NCBI GenBank assembly: GCA_015485335.1
Contig: WFTT01000008.1
Coordinates: 1 to 34,751, forward strand
From: Robiginitomaculum sp.
Lineage (GTDB): Bacteria > Pseudomonadota > Alphaproteobacteria > Caulobacterales > Maricaulaceae
Length of the DNA: 34,751 nucleotides
Direction: 5' to 3'
Shown: in pieces, positions 7,195 to 16,247 of the stretch
How positions within the stretch are numbered: position 1 is the first letter of the stretch
Layout of the letters: each line of letters begins with the position of its first letter
Program-made: the position numbers and the translations under genes
Notes under the pieces: generated by a model
What the model saw: the letters and a program-made list of their open reading frames with translations, nothing else
Databases searched by the model: none
What the model was told of the DNA's origin: nothing

Positions 7195-8417
7195 GGGTTT
7201 GCCTCCGCGGTTATGGCTTTTAGGCGGGCCAGCGCCTGCTCCAGCGTCAGGCGCGCCTGCGCCTGAGTAAGCCAGCCTTGTGCTGCTTGGCGAGCCCCGG
7301 CATCCAGCGTTTCCAGCGCATTGATGGCCCCGGCCAGATCATTATCATGCAAGGCGGCCTCGGCACGTGCCAGCACCGCATCCACGCCGGTAGCCTTATC
7401 ATCAATGCGCCGCACGCTGATCAAAGAGCCAAAGGCCCCTTTCATTTTACCCACCATACCAGACTTTGCCGTCGAATCCTGACCGGCGGCGGCCCGAATA
7501 GTCGGCACCGCCTTGGTGAATTGGCGCACCAGCGATGCCCGGCCGGGTACACCGGTGCGGGCCAGGGAGGCCAGCATATGCACATCTGCATTTTGCGGCA
7601 AAAGCTGTGACAGGGTGCGCCATTCGCGCTCAAACGATGCGCCACTTTGCGCCGCACTATCCAGCGCCAACAGGGCCAGGGCCAAAGCACTGGTTTTGGG
7701 GCTGTCGGTTTGCTGTGTTTCCAGTGTCAAAAGCCGTGCCTCCAGCGCTGCCAGATCACGGCTCATGGCCTCCAGGCGATCAGTAATGAACGGCGATGGC
7801 TGGCTAGTCCCACTATCCGTTGAGGCCGTGTTTTCCAGCGCTGCCAGGCGGCGCTCAAGGGTCTGAAGGCGTTCCTCATCCACAGGAGCCGGGGCGGCGG
7901 TGCCTTTCAGGGCCAGTATTTGCGCATCCAGTTGATTAAGCCTTTGGGTGAGCACCGCCAGGGCACCATTATCAGGGGCACCTGATGGGGTCGCGCTTTC
8001 CAATACAGCAAGGCGAGCCTGCAGATCAGCAATGACCTGATCATCCACCGCCGTCGGAGCGGGCTTGTTTTCCAATGCGGTCAGTCTGTCCAGCACGTTC
8101 CGTCGGGCATCCTCTTCGCGACTTTGCAAGGTGGTTAAATCGTTTTGTAACTGGTCCAGCCGCGATGAAAGGGCCGTTATTTCAGTTTTGGAATCACCAA
8201 TACCGGGCAGGCTATCGGTATTAAAAACCAATAACTTTATCGCCAGCACCAGCACCGCCGCCAGCGCCAGAGCACCCGCCAGAATCAGCCAGCTTTTATA
8301 CTTTGCTGTTTTGGCGGCAGAACGGGGTGCCTTGCCCGCGTCCCCTGCCTCCTCCAGCGTTTCAAACTCGGCGTCGATCGGCGCGTTGGCATCATCGGGT
8401 TTGCTGGAATCGGTCAT
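7191..8417 (-). CDS. Mitofilin/Mic60-like inner-membrane protein (COG4223)
   Basis: A 408-aa protein with an acidic cytoplasmic N-terminus, one membrane helix at about 42-65, a long predicted coiled coil in the periplasm (about 75-250, rich in LxxLxxQLxxLE-type heptads), and a C-terminal helical domain ending in a mitofilin-like region. The same gene is found next to hemY and hemD in many alphaproteobacteria and is regarded as the bacterial relative of mitochondrial Mic60, which shapes cristae and contacts outer-membrane proteins. It overlaps hemY by 4 bp. The start at 8417 is an ATG preceded by GAGCAGG. Identification rests on architecture and neighbourhood more than on a sharp sequence motif. 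Confidence 0.75.
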   Translation of the reverse strand: MTDSSKPDDANAPIDAEFETLEEAGDAGKAPRSAAKTAKYKSWLILAGALALAAVLVLAIKLLVFNTDSLPGIGDSKTEITALSSRLDQLQNDLTTLQSREEDARRNVLDRLTALENKPAPTAVDDQVIADLQARLAVLESATPSGAPDNGALAVLTQRLNQLDAQILALKGTAAPAPVDEERLQTLERRLAALENTASTDSGTSQPSPFITDRLEAMSRDLAALEARLLTLETQQTDSPKTSALALALLALDSAAQSGASFEREWRTLSQLLPQNADVHMLASLARTGVPGRASLVRQFTKAVPTIRAAAGQDSTAKSGMVGKMKGAFGSLISVRRIDDKATGVDAVLARAEAALHDNDLAGAINALETLDAGARQAAQGWLTQAQARLTLEQALARLKAITAEANP

Positions 8418-8506
8418 GGCCTGCTCGATGGTTGATAGAGGTCATAATGTAAGGGCTGCGCCCCGGTGCCGAAAGGGTAAACATGCCGCATTTACCAGTT
8501 TTTCGC

Positions 8507-9232
8507 TTATGAAAGCGGCAAATGGCTTTGCAAGGCCCTGATCATTGCCGCCTCGCCCGGTACAATGGCGCGATTAACCTGAAGAAACCCCTTGTTTTCA
8601 AGCCCCGTTGCGATTTCAGCACTCATGGCAATCGCCGTAATGCCGCCCAGGTCCAGGGCGCATTGCCGGGCCAGTGTCAAAAAGGTTTTTGCCCCCCGGG
8701 CAGAATGAAACAACACCGCCTTTATCGCCCCTTGGCGAATCGCCTGACAGGCTTCCTCGCTTATGGCACTGGCCGGATGGGCCTCATATCCCTGCCATTC
8801 ACGCACGGTGAACCCCTTGCTCATCAAGGCGGCCTTCATATCAAAGGCAAAATGACGCCCCCGCACCCACAATACCGGGCCTTTATCAGGATCCAATGTC
8901 TTTAATGCGGTTTCGCCAAGCTCCCGGGCGGTCTGTGCATCCGCATGAAGAGGGCCGTTAAACCCCTTTTGCCGGGCGGTATCCACACTGGCCCCGGCCA
9001 GACAGTAAAGCGGCAAGTCTCTGGCTCCAGGTGCCTTAGCAATCGCGGCCACCCCATGGGCACTGGTGCTGATCATAGCCTGAATATCGTATAATGGCGG
9101 TGCTGGGTTTTGTGAGGAGCAAACGGTTAGCACCGGGCTGATCAGCGCGGTATAGCCCAGCCCCCGCAAGGTGGCCGCCGTGCGTTCTGCCCCCGGCTGG
9201 GTACGGGTGATGAGAACGCCTATCCCTCCCAT
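8507..9232 (-). CDS. hemD: Uroporphyrinogen-III synthase
   Basis: Cyclises hydroxymethylbilane to uroporphyrinogen III with inversion of ring D, in the cytoplasm; the step after HemC in tetrapyrrole synthesis. The 241-aa protein has the family's two-lobed pattern. It opens with a strand and TRTQPGAERTA (about 9-19), passes through a HSARGAKTF segment at the lobe junction, and ends with an AIAMSAEIATGLENKGF region. HemD diverges strongly in sequence, so position directly after hemC is part of the evidence. The ATG at 9232 lies inside hemC (13-bp overlap) with GGAG a few bases upstream. The C-terminus is separated from the Mic60-like gene by 89 bp, leaving room for a secondary promoter. Confidence 0.9.
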   Translation of the reverse strand: MGGIGVLITRTQPGAERTAATLRGLGYTALISPVLTVCSSQNPAPPLYDIQAMISTSAHGVAAIAKAPGARDLPLYCLAGASVDTARQKGFNGPLHADAQTARELGETALKTLDPDKGPVLWVRGRHFAFDMKAALMSKGFTVREWQGYEAHPASAISEEACQAIRQGAIKAVLFHSARGAKTFLTLARQCALDLGGITAIAMSAEIATGLENKGFLQVNRAIVPGEAAMIRALQSHLPLS

Positions 9233-10173
9233 CGCATTTCATCTCCGGCCAGATTGGCGATCTTTTTTCCCTCGGCCTGCCCCAATCTTGAGACAGCCAA
9301 TATCGGATCCAAACCCAGCAACAAGGTCACATCACAGGCCCAGCTTTTATCCCCATTGGGGGTATAGACCGCGCCGCGAAACCGCAAGTTATCACCGTCC
9401 AACTCTGCCAGGGCGGCAATGGGTGTGCGACATGAGCCATCCAGCGCCGCCAGAAAGGCGCGCTCGGCCGCCAACCGGATTGCCGTTTGGGTGCAAAGTA
9501 TGGGGGACAGGGCATTGCCAACGGCATCGTCAGCTTTGCGCACCTGCAGGCCAATGGCCCCCTGCGCCGGGGCCGGCAGCATAATATCGGTGTCAATAAT
9601 ACCGCTGGCCTGATCGGCCAGTCCCAGGCGTTTCAGGCCGGCCAGTGCCAAAAATGTAGCATCAAAATCCCCATTGGCGATTTTTTTCAGCCGCGTTCCA
9701 ACATTTCCCCGTAAAGTTTCCACCACACAATCGGGGCGTATCTGTTGCACCTGGGCCTGCCGGCGCAAGGAGGCGGTGCCGATACGCGCGCCCTTTGGTA
9801 AGGCCGCAAGGCTTGTGGCACCATTGGAAATCAGGGCTTCACGCGGATCTTCGCGGGGCAAAAATCCCGCCAGTTTCAGGCCATCCGGCTGCAGCACCGG
9901 CATATCCTTCATGGAATGCACGGCCACATCGATATCCCCATCCAATAAGGCCTGTTCGACCTCTTTGGTAAACAGGCCCTTGCCGCCAGCCTCGATCAGG
10001 CGGCGGTCGGTAATACGATCCCCCGTGGTGGTGATGCGGGTGATGGGAAATGCTGCTTTGGCCTCGCCCTCCCCGGATATATCCATTTGCGCGGCCAGCA
10101 ATGAGCGGGTCAGGCGACTTTGCGCCAGCGCCAGCGGTGATCCACGAGATCCCAGCTTCAAGATTGGTTGCAA
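9220..10173 (-). CDS. hemC: Hydroxymethylbilane synthase (porphobilinogen deaminase)
   Basis: Polymerises four porphobilinogens into hydroxymethylbilane using a covalently bound dipyrromethane cofactor. In the 317-aa product the cofactor cysteine is Cys248 (LDGSCRTPIA). The acidic catalytic region is GDIDVAVHSMKDMP (about 79-92), and the arginine-rich loop GTASLRRQAQ (about 132-141) binds the chain. The start is inferred to be TTG at 10173, because GGAG is well placed 7 nt upstream and the protein then begins MQPILKLGSRGSPLA, the normal family N-terminus. The open frame continues to 10323 but would run into the divergent tsaD gene. It is the first gene of the heme run, and its promoter must lie in or across the 64-bp gap shared with tsaD. 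Confidence 0.93.
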   Translation of the reverse strand: MQPILKLGSRGSPLALAQSRLTRSLLAAQMDISGEGEAKAAFPITRITTTGDRITDRRLIEAGGKGLFTKEVEQALLDGDIDVAVHSMKDMPVLQPDGLKLAGFLPREDPREALISNGATSLAALPKGARIGTASLRRQAQVQQIRPDCVVETLRGNVGTRLKKIANGDFDATFLALAGLKRLGLADQASGIIDTDIMLPAPAQGAIGLQVRKADDAVGNALSPILCTQTAIRLAAERAFLAALDGSCRTPIAALAELDGDNLRFRGAVYTPNGDKSWACDVTLLLGLDPILAVSRLGQAEGKKIANLAGDEMRWEG

Positions 10174-10237
10174 GAGTGTGCTCCGGGCGTTATCGATCCA
10201 GCCATGGACATACGCCTCAAAGAGTGTGCGGTGCAAG

Positions 10238-11344
10238 ATGCATAAACCGCTAACGGTGCTGGGCCTGGAAACCAGTTGCGATGAAACCGCCGCAGCGGTG
10301 GTGCGACTGGATGCAGATGGCAAAGCCCATTATCTCGCCGATCAGATTTACAGCCAGATCGAAGAACACACTCTGTATGGCGGCGTAGTGCCCGAAATTG
10401 CCGCCCGCGCCCATGTGGGGGCGCTGGACGCCCTGATAGAGCGCGCCCTGACCGTGGCTGATATCACCTTTGCTGATCTTGATGGCGTTGCCGCCACCAC
10501 CGGTCCCGGTCTGGTGGGCGGGGTTATGGTGGGCATGATGGCCGCCAAGGCCATTGCCTTGGCCCACGACATTCCGTTTTTGCCAATCAATCATCTGGAA
10601 GGCCATGCGCTGAGCCCGCTTTTGTCACAACAGGGCGGAGATGAGCGCCTCAACTTTCCCTATCTGTTATTACTGGTATCGGGCGGGCATACCCAATTGC
10701 TGAGCGTCGAAGGTCTGGGGCAATATACCCGACTTGGCTCCACCATTGATGATGCCGTGGGCGAGGCCTTTGATAAAAGTGCCAAGATTATGGGACTGGG
10801 CTTTCCGGGCGGACCGGCATTGGAACGGGCTGCGCAAAAGGGCGATGCGGCGCGCTTTACCCTGCCGCGACCGTTAACCGGCAAGCCGGGGTGTGATTTT
10901 TCCTTTGCCGGCTTAAAAAGCGCGGTGCGGCGCGCCTGGGAAGAGCTGTCCGTAAAGGATGACCAGGCCCGCGCCGACCTCTCGGCCGCGTTTCAGGCCG
11001 CGGCCACCGATGTGCTGGCCAATCGCACCGCTAACGCCATGGATATTTTTGCCAAAACTCACGGCCCGCGTCCCCTGGTGGTGGCCGGCGGGGTTGCCGC
11101 CAATACGGTTTTGCGCTTACGCCTGATGGATGAGGCCAAGAAAAAGGGCTTTACCTTTATTGCCCCGCCGCTTTCCCTGTGTACCGATAATGGCGGCATG
11201 ATTGCCAATGCCGGGGCCTTGCACCTGCGCGCCGGATACCAGAGCGATTTGGGGGTCAGCGCCCGGCCACGCTGGCCATTGGATGAACAGGCCGCCAAGG
11301 CCAGCCCCGCTTCGGGCAGCGGAAAAAAAGGACCAAAATCATGA
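10238..11344 (+). CDS. tsaD: tRNA N6-adenosine threonylcarbamoyltransferase
   Basis: Transfers the threonylcarbamoyl group to A37 of ANN-decoding tRNAs (t6A), with TsaB and TsaE; formerly annotated as Gcp glycoprotease. The 368-aa product starts [17 protein letters not shown] and carries the metal-binding HxxxH at His119-His123 (NHLEGH). It also has the ASKHA-fold segments [15 protein letters not shown] and a late [11 protein letters not shown] motif holding a metal-ligand aspartate. The start at 10238 is selected because upstream codons in the same frame lie antisense to hemC. The gene is divergent from hemC and coupled to gpsA by an ATGA overlap. Confidence 0.96.
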   Translation: MHKPLTVLGLETSCDETAAAVVRLDADGKAHYLADQIYSQIEEHTLYGGVVPEIAARAHVGALDALIERALTVADITFADLDGVAATTGPGLVGGVMVGMMAAKAIALAHDIPFLPINHLEGHALSPLLSQQGGDERLNFPYLLLLVSGGHTQLLSVEGLGQYTRLGSTIDDAVGEAFDKSAKIMGLGFPGGPALERAAQKGDAARFTLPRPLTGKPGCDFSFAGLKSAVRRAWEELSVKDDQARADLSAAFQAAATDVLANRTANAMDIFAKTHGPRPLVVAGGVAANTVLRLRLMDEAKKKGFTFIAPPLSLCTDNGGMIANAGALHLRAGYQSDLGVSARPRWPLDEQAAKASPASGSGKKGPKS

Positions 11345-12339
11345 ATAGCGACCTGCAAAATGTTTCCGTCATTGGCGGCGGGGCCTGGGGTACGGCGCTG
11401 GCCCAGACCTGTGCACAGGCCGGGCGCGATGTGTGCCTGTGGGCCCGCGAAGATGATGTGGTGGACAGCATCAACACCACCCATGAAAACACCCGTTTTT
11501 TACCGGGGGCAAAGCTGCATGAAAATGTACGCGCCAGCAACGATCTGGCACTGGCCGCCAAGGCCGATATTGTTTTGATGGTGGTGCCGGCGCAATTCAC
11601 CCGTTCGGTGCTGGACGATTTAAAGGCGCATATCCGCGAAGGCACGCCGGTCCTTTTGTGTTCGAAAGGCATTGAACAACAAAGCCTGGAATTGATGAGC
11701 GATGTTCTGATCAACGCCATGCCCCAGGCCATTCCGGCGGTGCTTTCCGGGCCCAGCTTTGCCAAGGATGTGGTGCGCGGCTTGCCCACCGCAGTGACCC
11801 TGGCCTGCATGGATGCTGCCCTTGGCCGGGCCTTGATGCATGCCATCGGTACGCGCAGTTTTCGCCCCTATCTGAGCACCGATATTATCGGCGCGGAAAT
11901 CGGCGGCGCGGTGAAAAACGTGTTGGCCATCGCCTGTGGTATTGTGTTGGGCCGCCAGCTTGGCAAAAGCGCCCATGCGGCCTTGCTGACCCGTGGTTTT
12001 GCCGAAATGACCCGTCTGGGCATTGCCTTTGGGGCCCAGCCGGAAACCCTGCGCGGGCTTTGCGGCCTTGGCGATCTGGTGCTGACCTGTTCGTCGGAAC
12101 AATCGCGCAATATGTCCTGCGGCCTTGCACTGGGGCGCGGGGAAAGCCTGGATGAGATTTACGCCAAAGGCACCGGCGTGATCGAAGGGGCCGCCACCGC
12201 CCCGGCCCTGGCCGCTCTGGCCGCGCGCAAAGATGTGGATATGCCGATCAGCGAAGCCGTCGCCGCCATTCTGGCCGGTAAAATTGGCATTGATGAAGCT
12301 ATCGAAGGCCTGCTCTCGCGCCCATTTCAGGTGGAATAA
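11341..12339 (+). CDS. gpsA: Glycerol-3-phosphate dehydrogenase [NAD(P)+]
   Basis: Reduces dihydroxyacetone phosphate to sn-glycerol 3-phosphate, the backbone precursor of phospholipids; a soluble cytoplasmic enzyme. The 332-aa protein has the Rossmann dinucleotide motif GGGAWG at 12-17, the SKGIE segment at about 108-112, GPSFAKDV at about 137-144 and the catalytic lysine at about 192 in [13 protein letters not shown]. Length and motif order are normal for the family. The start codon overlaps the tsaD stop (ATGA). It converges with the nucleoside transporter gene, with 8 bp between the stops and no visible terminator. Confidence 0.96.
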   Translation: MNSDLQNVSVIGGGAWGTALAQTCAQAGRDVCLWAREDDVVDSINTTHENTRFLPGAKLHENVRASNDLALAAKADIVLMVVPAQFTRSVLDDLKAHIREGTPVLLCSKGIEQQSLELMSDVLINAMPQAIPAVLSGPSFAKDVVRGLPTAVTLACMDAALGRALMHAIGTRSFRPYLSTDIIGAEIGGAVKNVLAIACGIVLGRQLGKSAHAALLTRGFAEMTRLGIAFGAQPETLRGLCGLGDLVLTCSSEQSRNMSCGLALGRGESLDEIYAKGTGVIEGAATAPALAALAARKDVDMPISEAVAAILAGKIGIDEAIEGLLSRPFQVE

Positions 12340-12347
12340 GGCCGCCC

Positions 12348-13577
12348 TTAGCCCACTGTTACCAGCATAGAGGCCAGCGCCGCACTCATCAGATTGGAGA
12401 GCGACCCGGCGGCAATGGCCTTCATCCCCATGCGGGAAATATCACCGCGCCGTTCCGGGGCCAGCCCGCCCAGACCGCCCAGCAAAATGCCCAGGGATGA
12501 CAGATTGGCAAAGCCGCACAGGGCAAAGGTCACCACCATCACCGTGTGGGGGCTAAGATTTTCCTGTACCTGCGCCAGGCTGGCATAGGCGACAAATTCG
12601 TTCAGGACCAGTTTCTGGCCGATCAGATCGCCTGCCGCCATGGCTTCCTCCCAGGGAATACCCAACAGGTACATCAGGGGCGAGAAAATCCAGCCCAAAA
12701 TGGAATTCATGGTAATACCGTCAAAGCCAAACAGACCAGCAACGCCGCCCACCAAGCCGTTCAACAGCGCAATCAAGGCCACAAAAGCGATCAGCATCGC
12801 CCCGATATTGGCCGCCAGACGCAGGCCTTCGGCGGCCCCCAGCGCCGCCGCATCAATAACGTTGGCCGGGCGATCTTCATCGTCCTCGGTGGTGTCGGTC
12901 AGTTCCACATGCTCTTCGGGCAAGGGTTCCACATCCGGGCGAATGATCTTGGCCATCAACAACCCACCAGGCGCCGCCATAAAGCTGGCAGCGATCAGAT
13001 ATTCGATATTTACCCCAAGCAGGGCATAACCGGCCAGAATCGCCCCGGAAACCGAGGCCAGGCCCGATACCATAACGGTGAAAAGCTGATTATCGGTCAG
13101 GCGGGAAATATAGGGGCGAATGACCAGGGGGGCCTCGGTCTGGCCCAGAAAGATATTGGCCGAGGCACAGAGGCTTTCGACCCGGGTGGTACCAATAACA
13201 AAGCGCAGCGCCCCGCCAAAGATTTTCACCACCCATTGCATGATGTGCAAATGATACAAAACCGCCGTCAGCGAGCCGATAAAGATAATCACCGGCAGCA
13301 CCTGAACCGCAAAAACAAACCCAAGACTTGGGGTCGTTGCCAATCCGCCAAACACAAAATTGATACCCACTTTGGAGAAATCAATCACCACCTGGACGCC
13401 ATTGGATATGGAGGTCAGCACCCCCTTGCCAAAAGGAATATAGAGCACGAATACCGCAATGGAGGCCTGCAGGGCAAAGGCTGCCCCCACCACGCGCAAA
13501 TTTATTTTCCTGCGATTGTCAGACAACGCCACCGCCAGGCCCAACAATACTACGATGCCAATAATGGTGACGAACAT
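12348..13577 (-). CDS. Concentrative nucleoside transporter, NupC/CNT family
   Basis: Inner-membrane symporter that imports nucleosides using a cation gradient. The 409-aa product is almost entirely hydrophobic helices and carries the CNT signature GQKLVLNEFVAYASL. It also has the paired-loop regions NIFLGQTEAPLVIRPY and CGFANLSSLGILLGGLG expected of the transport core. The start at 13577 (MFVTIIGIVVLLGLAVALSD) is chosen because AGGGG lies just upstream and the length then matches E. coli NupC (400 aa). The open frame reaches 13640. It sits 74 bp downstream of the efflux outer-membrane gene on the same strand and could be cotranscribed. An imported nucleoside pool could feed purine catabolism, but that link is only an inference. 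Confidence 0.92.
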   Translation of the reverse strand: MFVTIIGIVVLLGLAVALSDNRRKINLRVVGAAFALQASIAVFVLYIPFGKGVLTSISNGVQVVIDFSKVGINFVFGGLATTPSLGFVFAVQVLPVIIFIGSLTAVLYHLHIMQWVVKIFGGALRFVIGTTRVESLCASANIFLGQTEAPLVIRPYISRLTDNQLFTVMVSGLASVSGAILAGYALLGVNIEYLIAASFMAAPGGLLMAKIIRPDVEPLPEEHVELTDTTEDDEDRPANVIDAAALGAAEGLRLAANIGAMLIAFVALIALLNGLVGGVAGLFGFDGITMNSILGWIFSPLMYLLGIPWEEAMAAGDLIGQKLVLNEFVAYASLAQVQENLSPHTVMVVTFALCGFANLSSLGILLGGLGGLAPERRGDISRMGMKAIAAGSLSNLMSAALASMLVTVG

Positions 13578-13651
13578 GCCCCACCCCTCCCCTGGAATTA
13601 TGATTTGCGTCATAGAGGCATAGGCCCGGGCAGGGCGCAAGAGTCCTGACC

Positions 13652-15025
13652 TTAAAAATCACCGCCAAGGGCCAGGTAGACATCCAGACGCGCATCCAGG
13701 CGGGCGCGCTGGTTAGCCAGGCGTGCCCGGCTGGCAGCAAAGGCGCGCTGGCGCAGGGTCAATACATCCAGAAGATCGCTTTGGCCGGCCTGATAGCGCA
13801 ATTGCGCCAGGCGCAAGGTTTCGTTGGCGGCGTCTTCGGCCTCTACCAGATATCGCCCACGTTCCTGCAAGGTGCGCCAGCGATCAAGACCACTTTCCAC
13901 CTCGGCATAGGCATTTAAGACACTCTGGCCATAGCGCGCCAGGGCCTGACGCTGACTGGCCTTGGCCGCGGCAATGCGGTTTTTGCGTAAATTACCGTCA
14001 AATAATGGCGCCGCCAGCCGCGCCCCTAGATTGAACGCCATATTGGGGCCATCAAAAAGCGTGTTCAGATTTTGTCCGGCGGAATCCAGATCGGCAGACA
14101 GGTTCATGCTGGGCCAGCGATCGGCCTTGGCACGGCTGGTCAGCGCAAATGCAGAACGCACATCGGCCTTGGCCGCCAGAATATCCGGACGGCGCTTCAG
14201 AAGCGCCACCGGCGTACCAGCGGGGATGGGGCGGGCATGTTCAGGCAAAGATGTTTTCAGGGCGATTTTGGCATCGGGATAGCGCCATAACAGCACCTCC
14301 AGCGCCCGCAGGGCATTGCGGTGCGCATTTTTGGCAGCGGTCAAATTATCGCGAGCGCTCGCCACATCGGAGAGCGCCAGCACCAGATCCTGACGGGCAG
14401 AATAGCCAAGCCGCTTGCGTGCCTTGACGATGCTCAAGGTTTCTTCCTGCGCCTTCAAGGTAGAGGCGCTCAGCTCGCTTTGCAGCTGGGCTTCGATGGC
14501 CAGAAAATAAGCCCGCGCCGTTTGCGCCGCCAACGATAATCGCGCCGCTTTGAGGCGAGCATTAGCGGCCAGATAATCGGCGGCGGACGCGGCCTTGCTG
14601 GCCGACAGCTTGCCCCAAATATCGGCTTCCCAACTGGCCCCCAGGCCAGTGCGCAAAGCGGTGCGTGAAGAAGTGCCCCCACCCAGCGCGCCGCTTTCAT
14701 TAGCCGATGCACTCACATTCAGGGCGGGCAATAGCGCCGCCCGGGATTGCCCCAATAGCGCCTTGGCCCGGGCCACATTTTGCGCCGCGATTGCAATATC
14801 CCGGTTGGCATTCAGGGCATCGGTTACCAGTGTTGTGAGCGCCGGGTCAGCAAAATCATCCAGCCAGTGGCCGCCGATCTCACCGGCAATGGTTTGCTGT
14901 GTCCAGGCCGCTGGCGGCGGCATTTGCGCTGCGGTCTGTGCATTGATTTGCGCCGTTGATGGGGCATAGGCACAGGCCCCAAGAGCAAAGGTGGTTAAGA
15001 GCGGCAAGGGGAAAAATTTATTCAT
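13652..15025 (-). CDS. Outer-membrane efflux lipoprotein, TolC/NodT family
   Basis: Trimeric outer-membrane channel component of a tripartite exporter. The N-terminus is a lipoprotein signal peptide: MNKFFPLPLLTTFALGAC with lipobox LGAC and acylated Cys18. The rest is two related helical repeats typical of OEP domains, with a VARAKALLGQSRAALLPALN segment and a matching second half ending in LRYQAGQSDLLDVLTLRQ. The start at 15025 overlaps the permease stop by 8 nt, indicating coupled translation; an earlier ATG at 15040 adds only five residues. It completes the operon of adaptor, ATPase, permease and channel. Confidence 0.9.
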   Translation of the reverse strand: MNKFFPLPLLTTFALGACAYAPSTAQINAQTAAQMPPPAAWTQQTIAGEIGGHWLDDFADPALTTLVTDALNANRDIAIAAQNVARAKALLGQSRAALLPALNVSASANESGALGGGTSSRTALRTGLGASWEADIWGKLSASKAASAADYLAANARLKAARLSLAAQTARAYFLAIEAQLQSELSASTLKAQEETLSIVKARKRLGYSARQDLVLALSDVASARDNLTAAKNAHRNALRALEVLLWRYPDAKIALKTSLPEHARPIPAGTPVALLKRRPDILAAKADVRSAFALTSRAKADRWPSMNLSADLDSAGQNLNTLFDGPNMAFNLGARLAAPLFDGNLRKNRIAAAKASQRQALARYGQSVLNAYAEVESGLDRWRTLQERGRYLVEAEDAANETLRLAQLRYQAGQSDLLDVLTLRQRAFAASRARLANQRARLDARLDVYLALGGDF

Positions 15026-16247
15026 AACGAAGCGCATCAATGGGGTTAAGGCGGGCCGCCCGGCGCGCCGGAAAATAACCGAAAAAGAGACCTACCACTA
15101 CGGCGGCTCCCAGAGAAATCAGGGTAATTTGCGGACTGATCGCCATTTCCCATCCCCCGGTTTTGGCGGCAATCCACGAGCCGGCAAAGCCCAAGGTTAC
15201 CCCGATCAGCCCCCCGGTGCCGCACAGTACCAAAGCCTCGGCCAGAAACTGCACCATGATATCGCTGCCGCGGGCGCCCAGCGCCATACGCAGGCCGATT
15301 TCCCGGGTGCGTTCGGTCACCGAGACCAGCATGATATTCATCACCCCGACCCCGCCTACAAATAGCGCCACCGCCGCCATAAAGGCCAGCAAGACCCCCA
15401 TGGTAGCCTGGGTTGCCGAACGGGCGCGAACAAAATCGGCAATGTTGAAGACCATAAAGTCATCATCTCCGCCGGCCTTGATATGACGCCGGTCGCGCAT
15501 GTATTCGACCAGTTCGTTTTGCGCCTCTTTCAGGTCATAGCCGTCGGCCACCATCACTTCGATGCGGGAGACATTCTTGGGGGTGGTCCGGTGGGCGCCA
15601 ATAATGCGGTTTCGCGCCGTGGTCAGGGGGATAATGATCACATCATCCCGGTCAGAACCAAAACTGCTCTGGCCTTTTTCCTCCAGGACACCAATCACGG
15701 AGACCGGCACATTATTGACGCGGATACGCTGACCCAACGGATCAGTGCCATCAAAGAGATTTTCCACAATGGATTTACCGATCACCGCCACCGCCGCGCC
15801 TGTGCGCACCTCGCGGGGGGTAAAAATCCGCCCTTCCACCGGGTGCCAGTCATGGATTTCAAAATAGGCATCATCGGTGCCGGTCAAAGAGGTGGACCAG
15901 TTGGTCTGCCCCGATACGGCGGTGACCGAGCTGTTTAACTGGCCACTGACGGCACCCGCATAGGGAAGCGCGGCCAGCGCATCCAGGTCAGCCTCGGTAA
16001 AAGGGGTGGCGGCCCCGGCACCCATCGAGCGCCCCCCCCGGCGCATCGAGCCCGGACGCAGGGTCAGGGTGCTGGCCCCCAGGGCAGAGATTTGCTCATC
16101 AATGCGTGCCTTGGCTCCCTCGCCCATGGCCATCATGGTCATCACCGAGGCCACGCCAATGATAATGCCCAGCATGGTCAGGAAACTGCGCAGTAGATTG
16201 GCAAACAACGCCTCGATCGCCGAGGCAATGGCCACGGAAAACTTCAT
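15018..16247 (-). CDS. MacB-like ABC transporter permease (FtsX domain)
   Basis: Inner-membrane permease of a MacB-type mechanotransmission ABC exporter. The 409-aa protein has one N-terminal helix within about residues 20-45, a periplasmic MacB core domain (about 50-270), and three C-terminal helices in the FtsX domain (about 275-400). Family landmarks include LRSFLTMLGIIIGVASVM near the start, VTERTREIGLRMALGAR before the second helix, and the C-terminal PARRAARLNPIDALRYE. Unlike E. coli MacB, the ATPase is a separate gene, overlapping it upstream as ATGA. The substrate is not deducible; macrolides, peptides or lipids are known for relatives. Confidence 0.93.
   Translation of the reverse strand: MKFSVAIASAIEALFANLLRSFLTMLGIIIGVASVMTMMAMGEGAKARIDEQISALGASTLTLRPGSMRRGGRSMGAGAATPFTEADLDALAALPYAGAVSGQLNSSVTAVSGQTNWSTSLTGTDDAYFEIHDWHPVEGRIFTPREVRTGAAVAVIGKSIVENLFDGTDPLGQRIRVNNVPVSVIGVLEEKGQSSFGSDRDDVIIIPLTTARNRIIGAHRTTPKNVSRIEVMVADGYDLKEAQNELVEYMRDRRHIKAGGDDDFMVFNIADFVRARSATQATMGVLLAFMAAVALFVGGVGVMNIMLVSVTERTREIGLRMALGARGSDIMVQFLAEALVLCGTGGLIGVTLGFAGSWIAAKTGGWEMAISPQITLISLGAAVVVGLFFGYFPARRAARLNPIDALRYE

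Noticed and set aside
9674-10237. N-terminal extension of tsaD by 188 codons
   Set aside because: It lies antisense to hemC and has no family sequence. The normal TsaD N-terminus begins at 10238.
10174-10323. N-terminal extension of hemC by 50 codons
   Set aside because: It would overlap tsaD and carries no HemC-like sequence. A ribosome binding site marks the TTG at 10173.
12546-13649. 367-codon open frame opposite the nucleoside transporter
   Set aside because: Shadow of the hydrophobic NupC gene on the other strand, rich in His/Gln/Gly with no domain.
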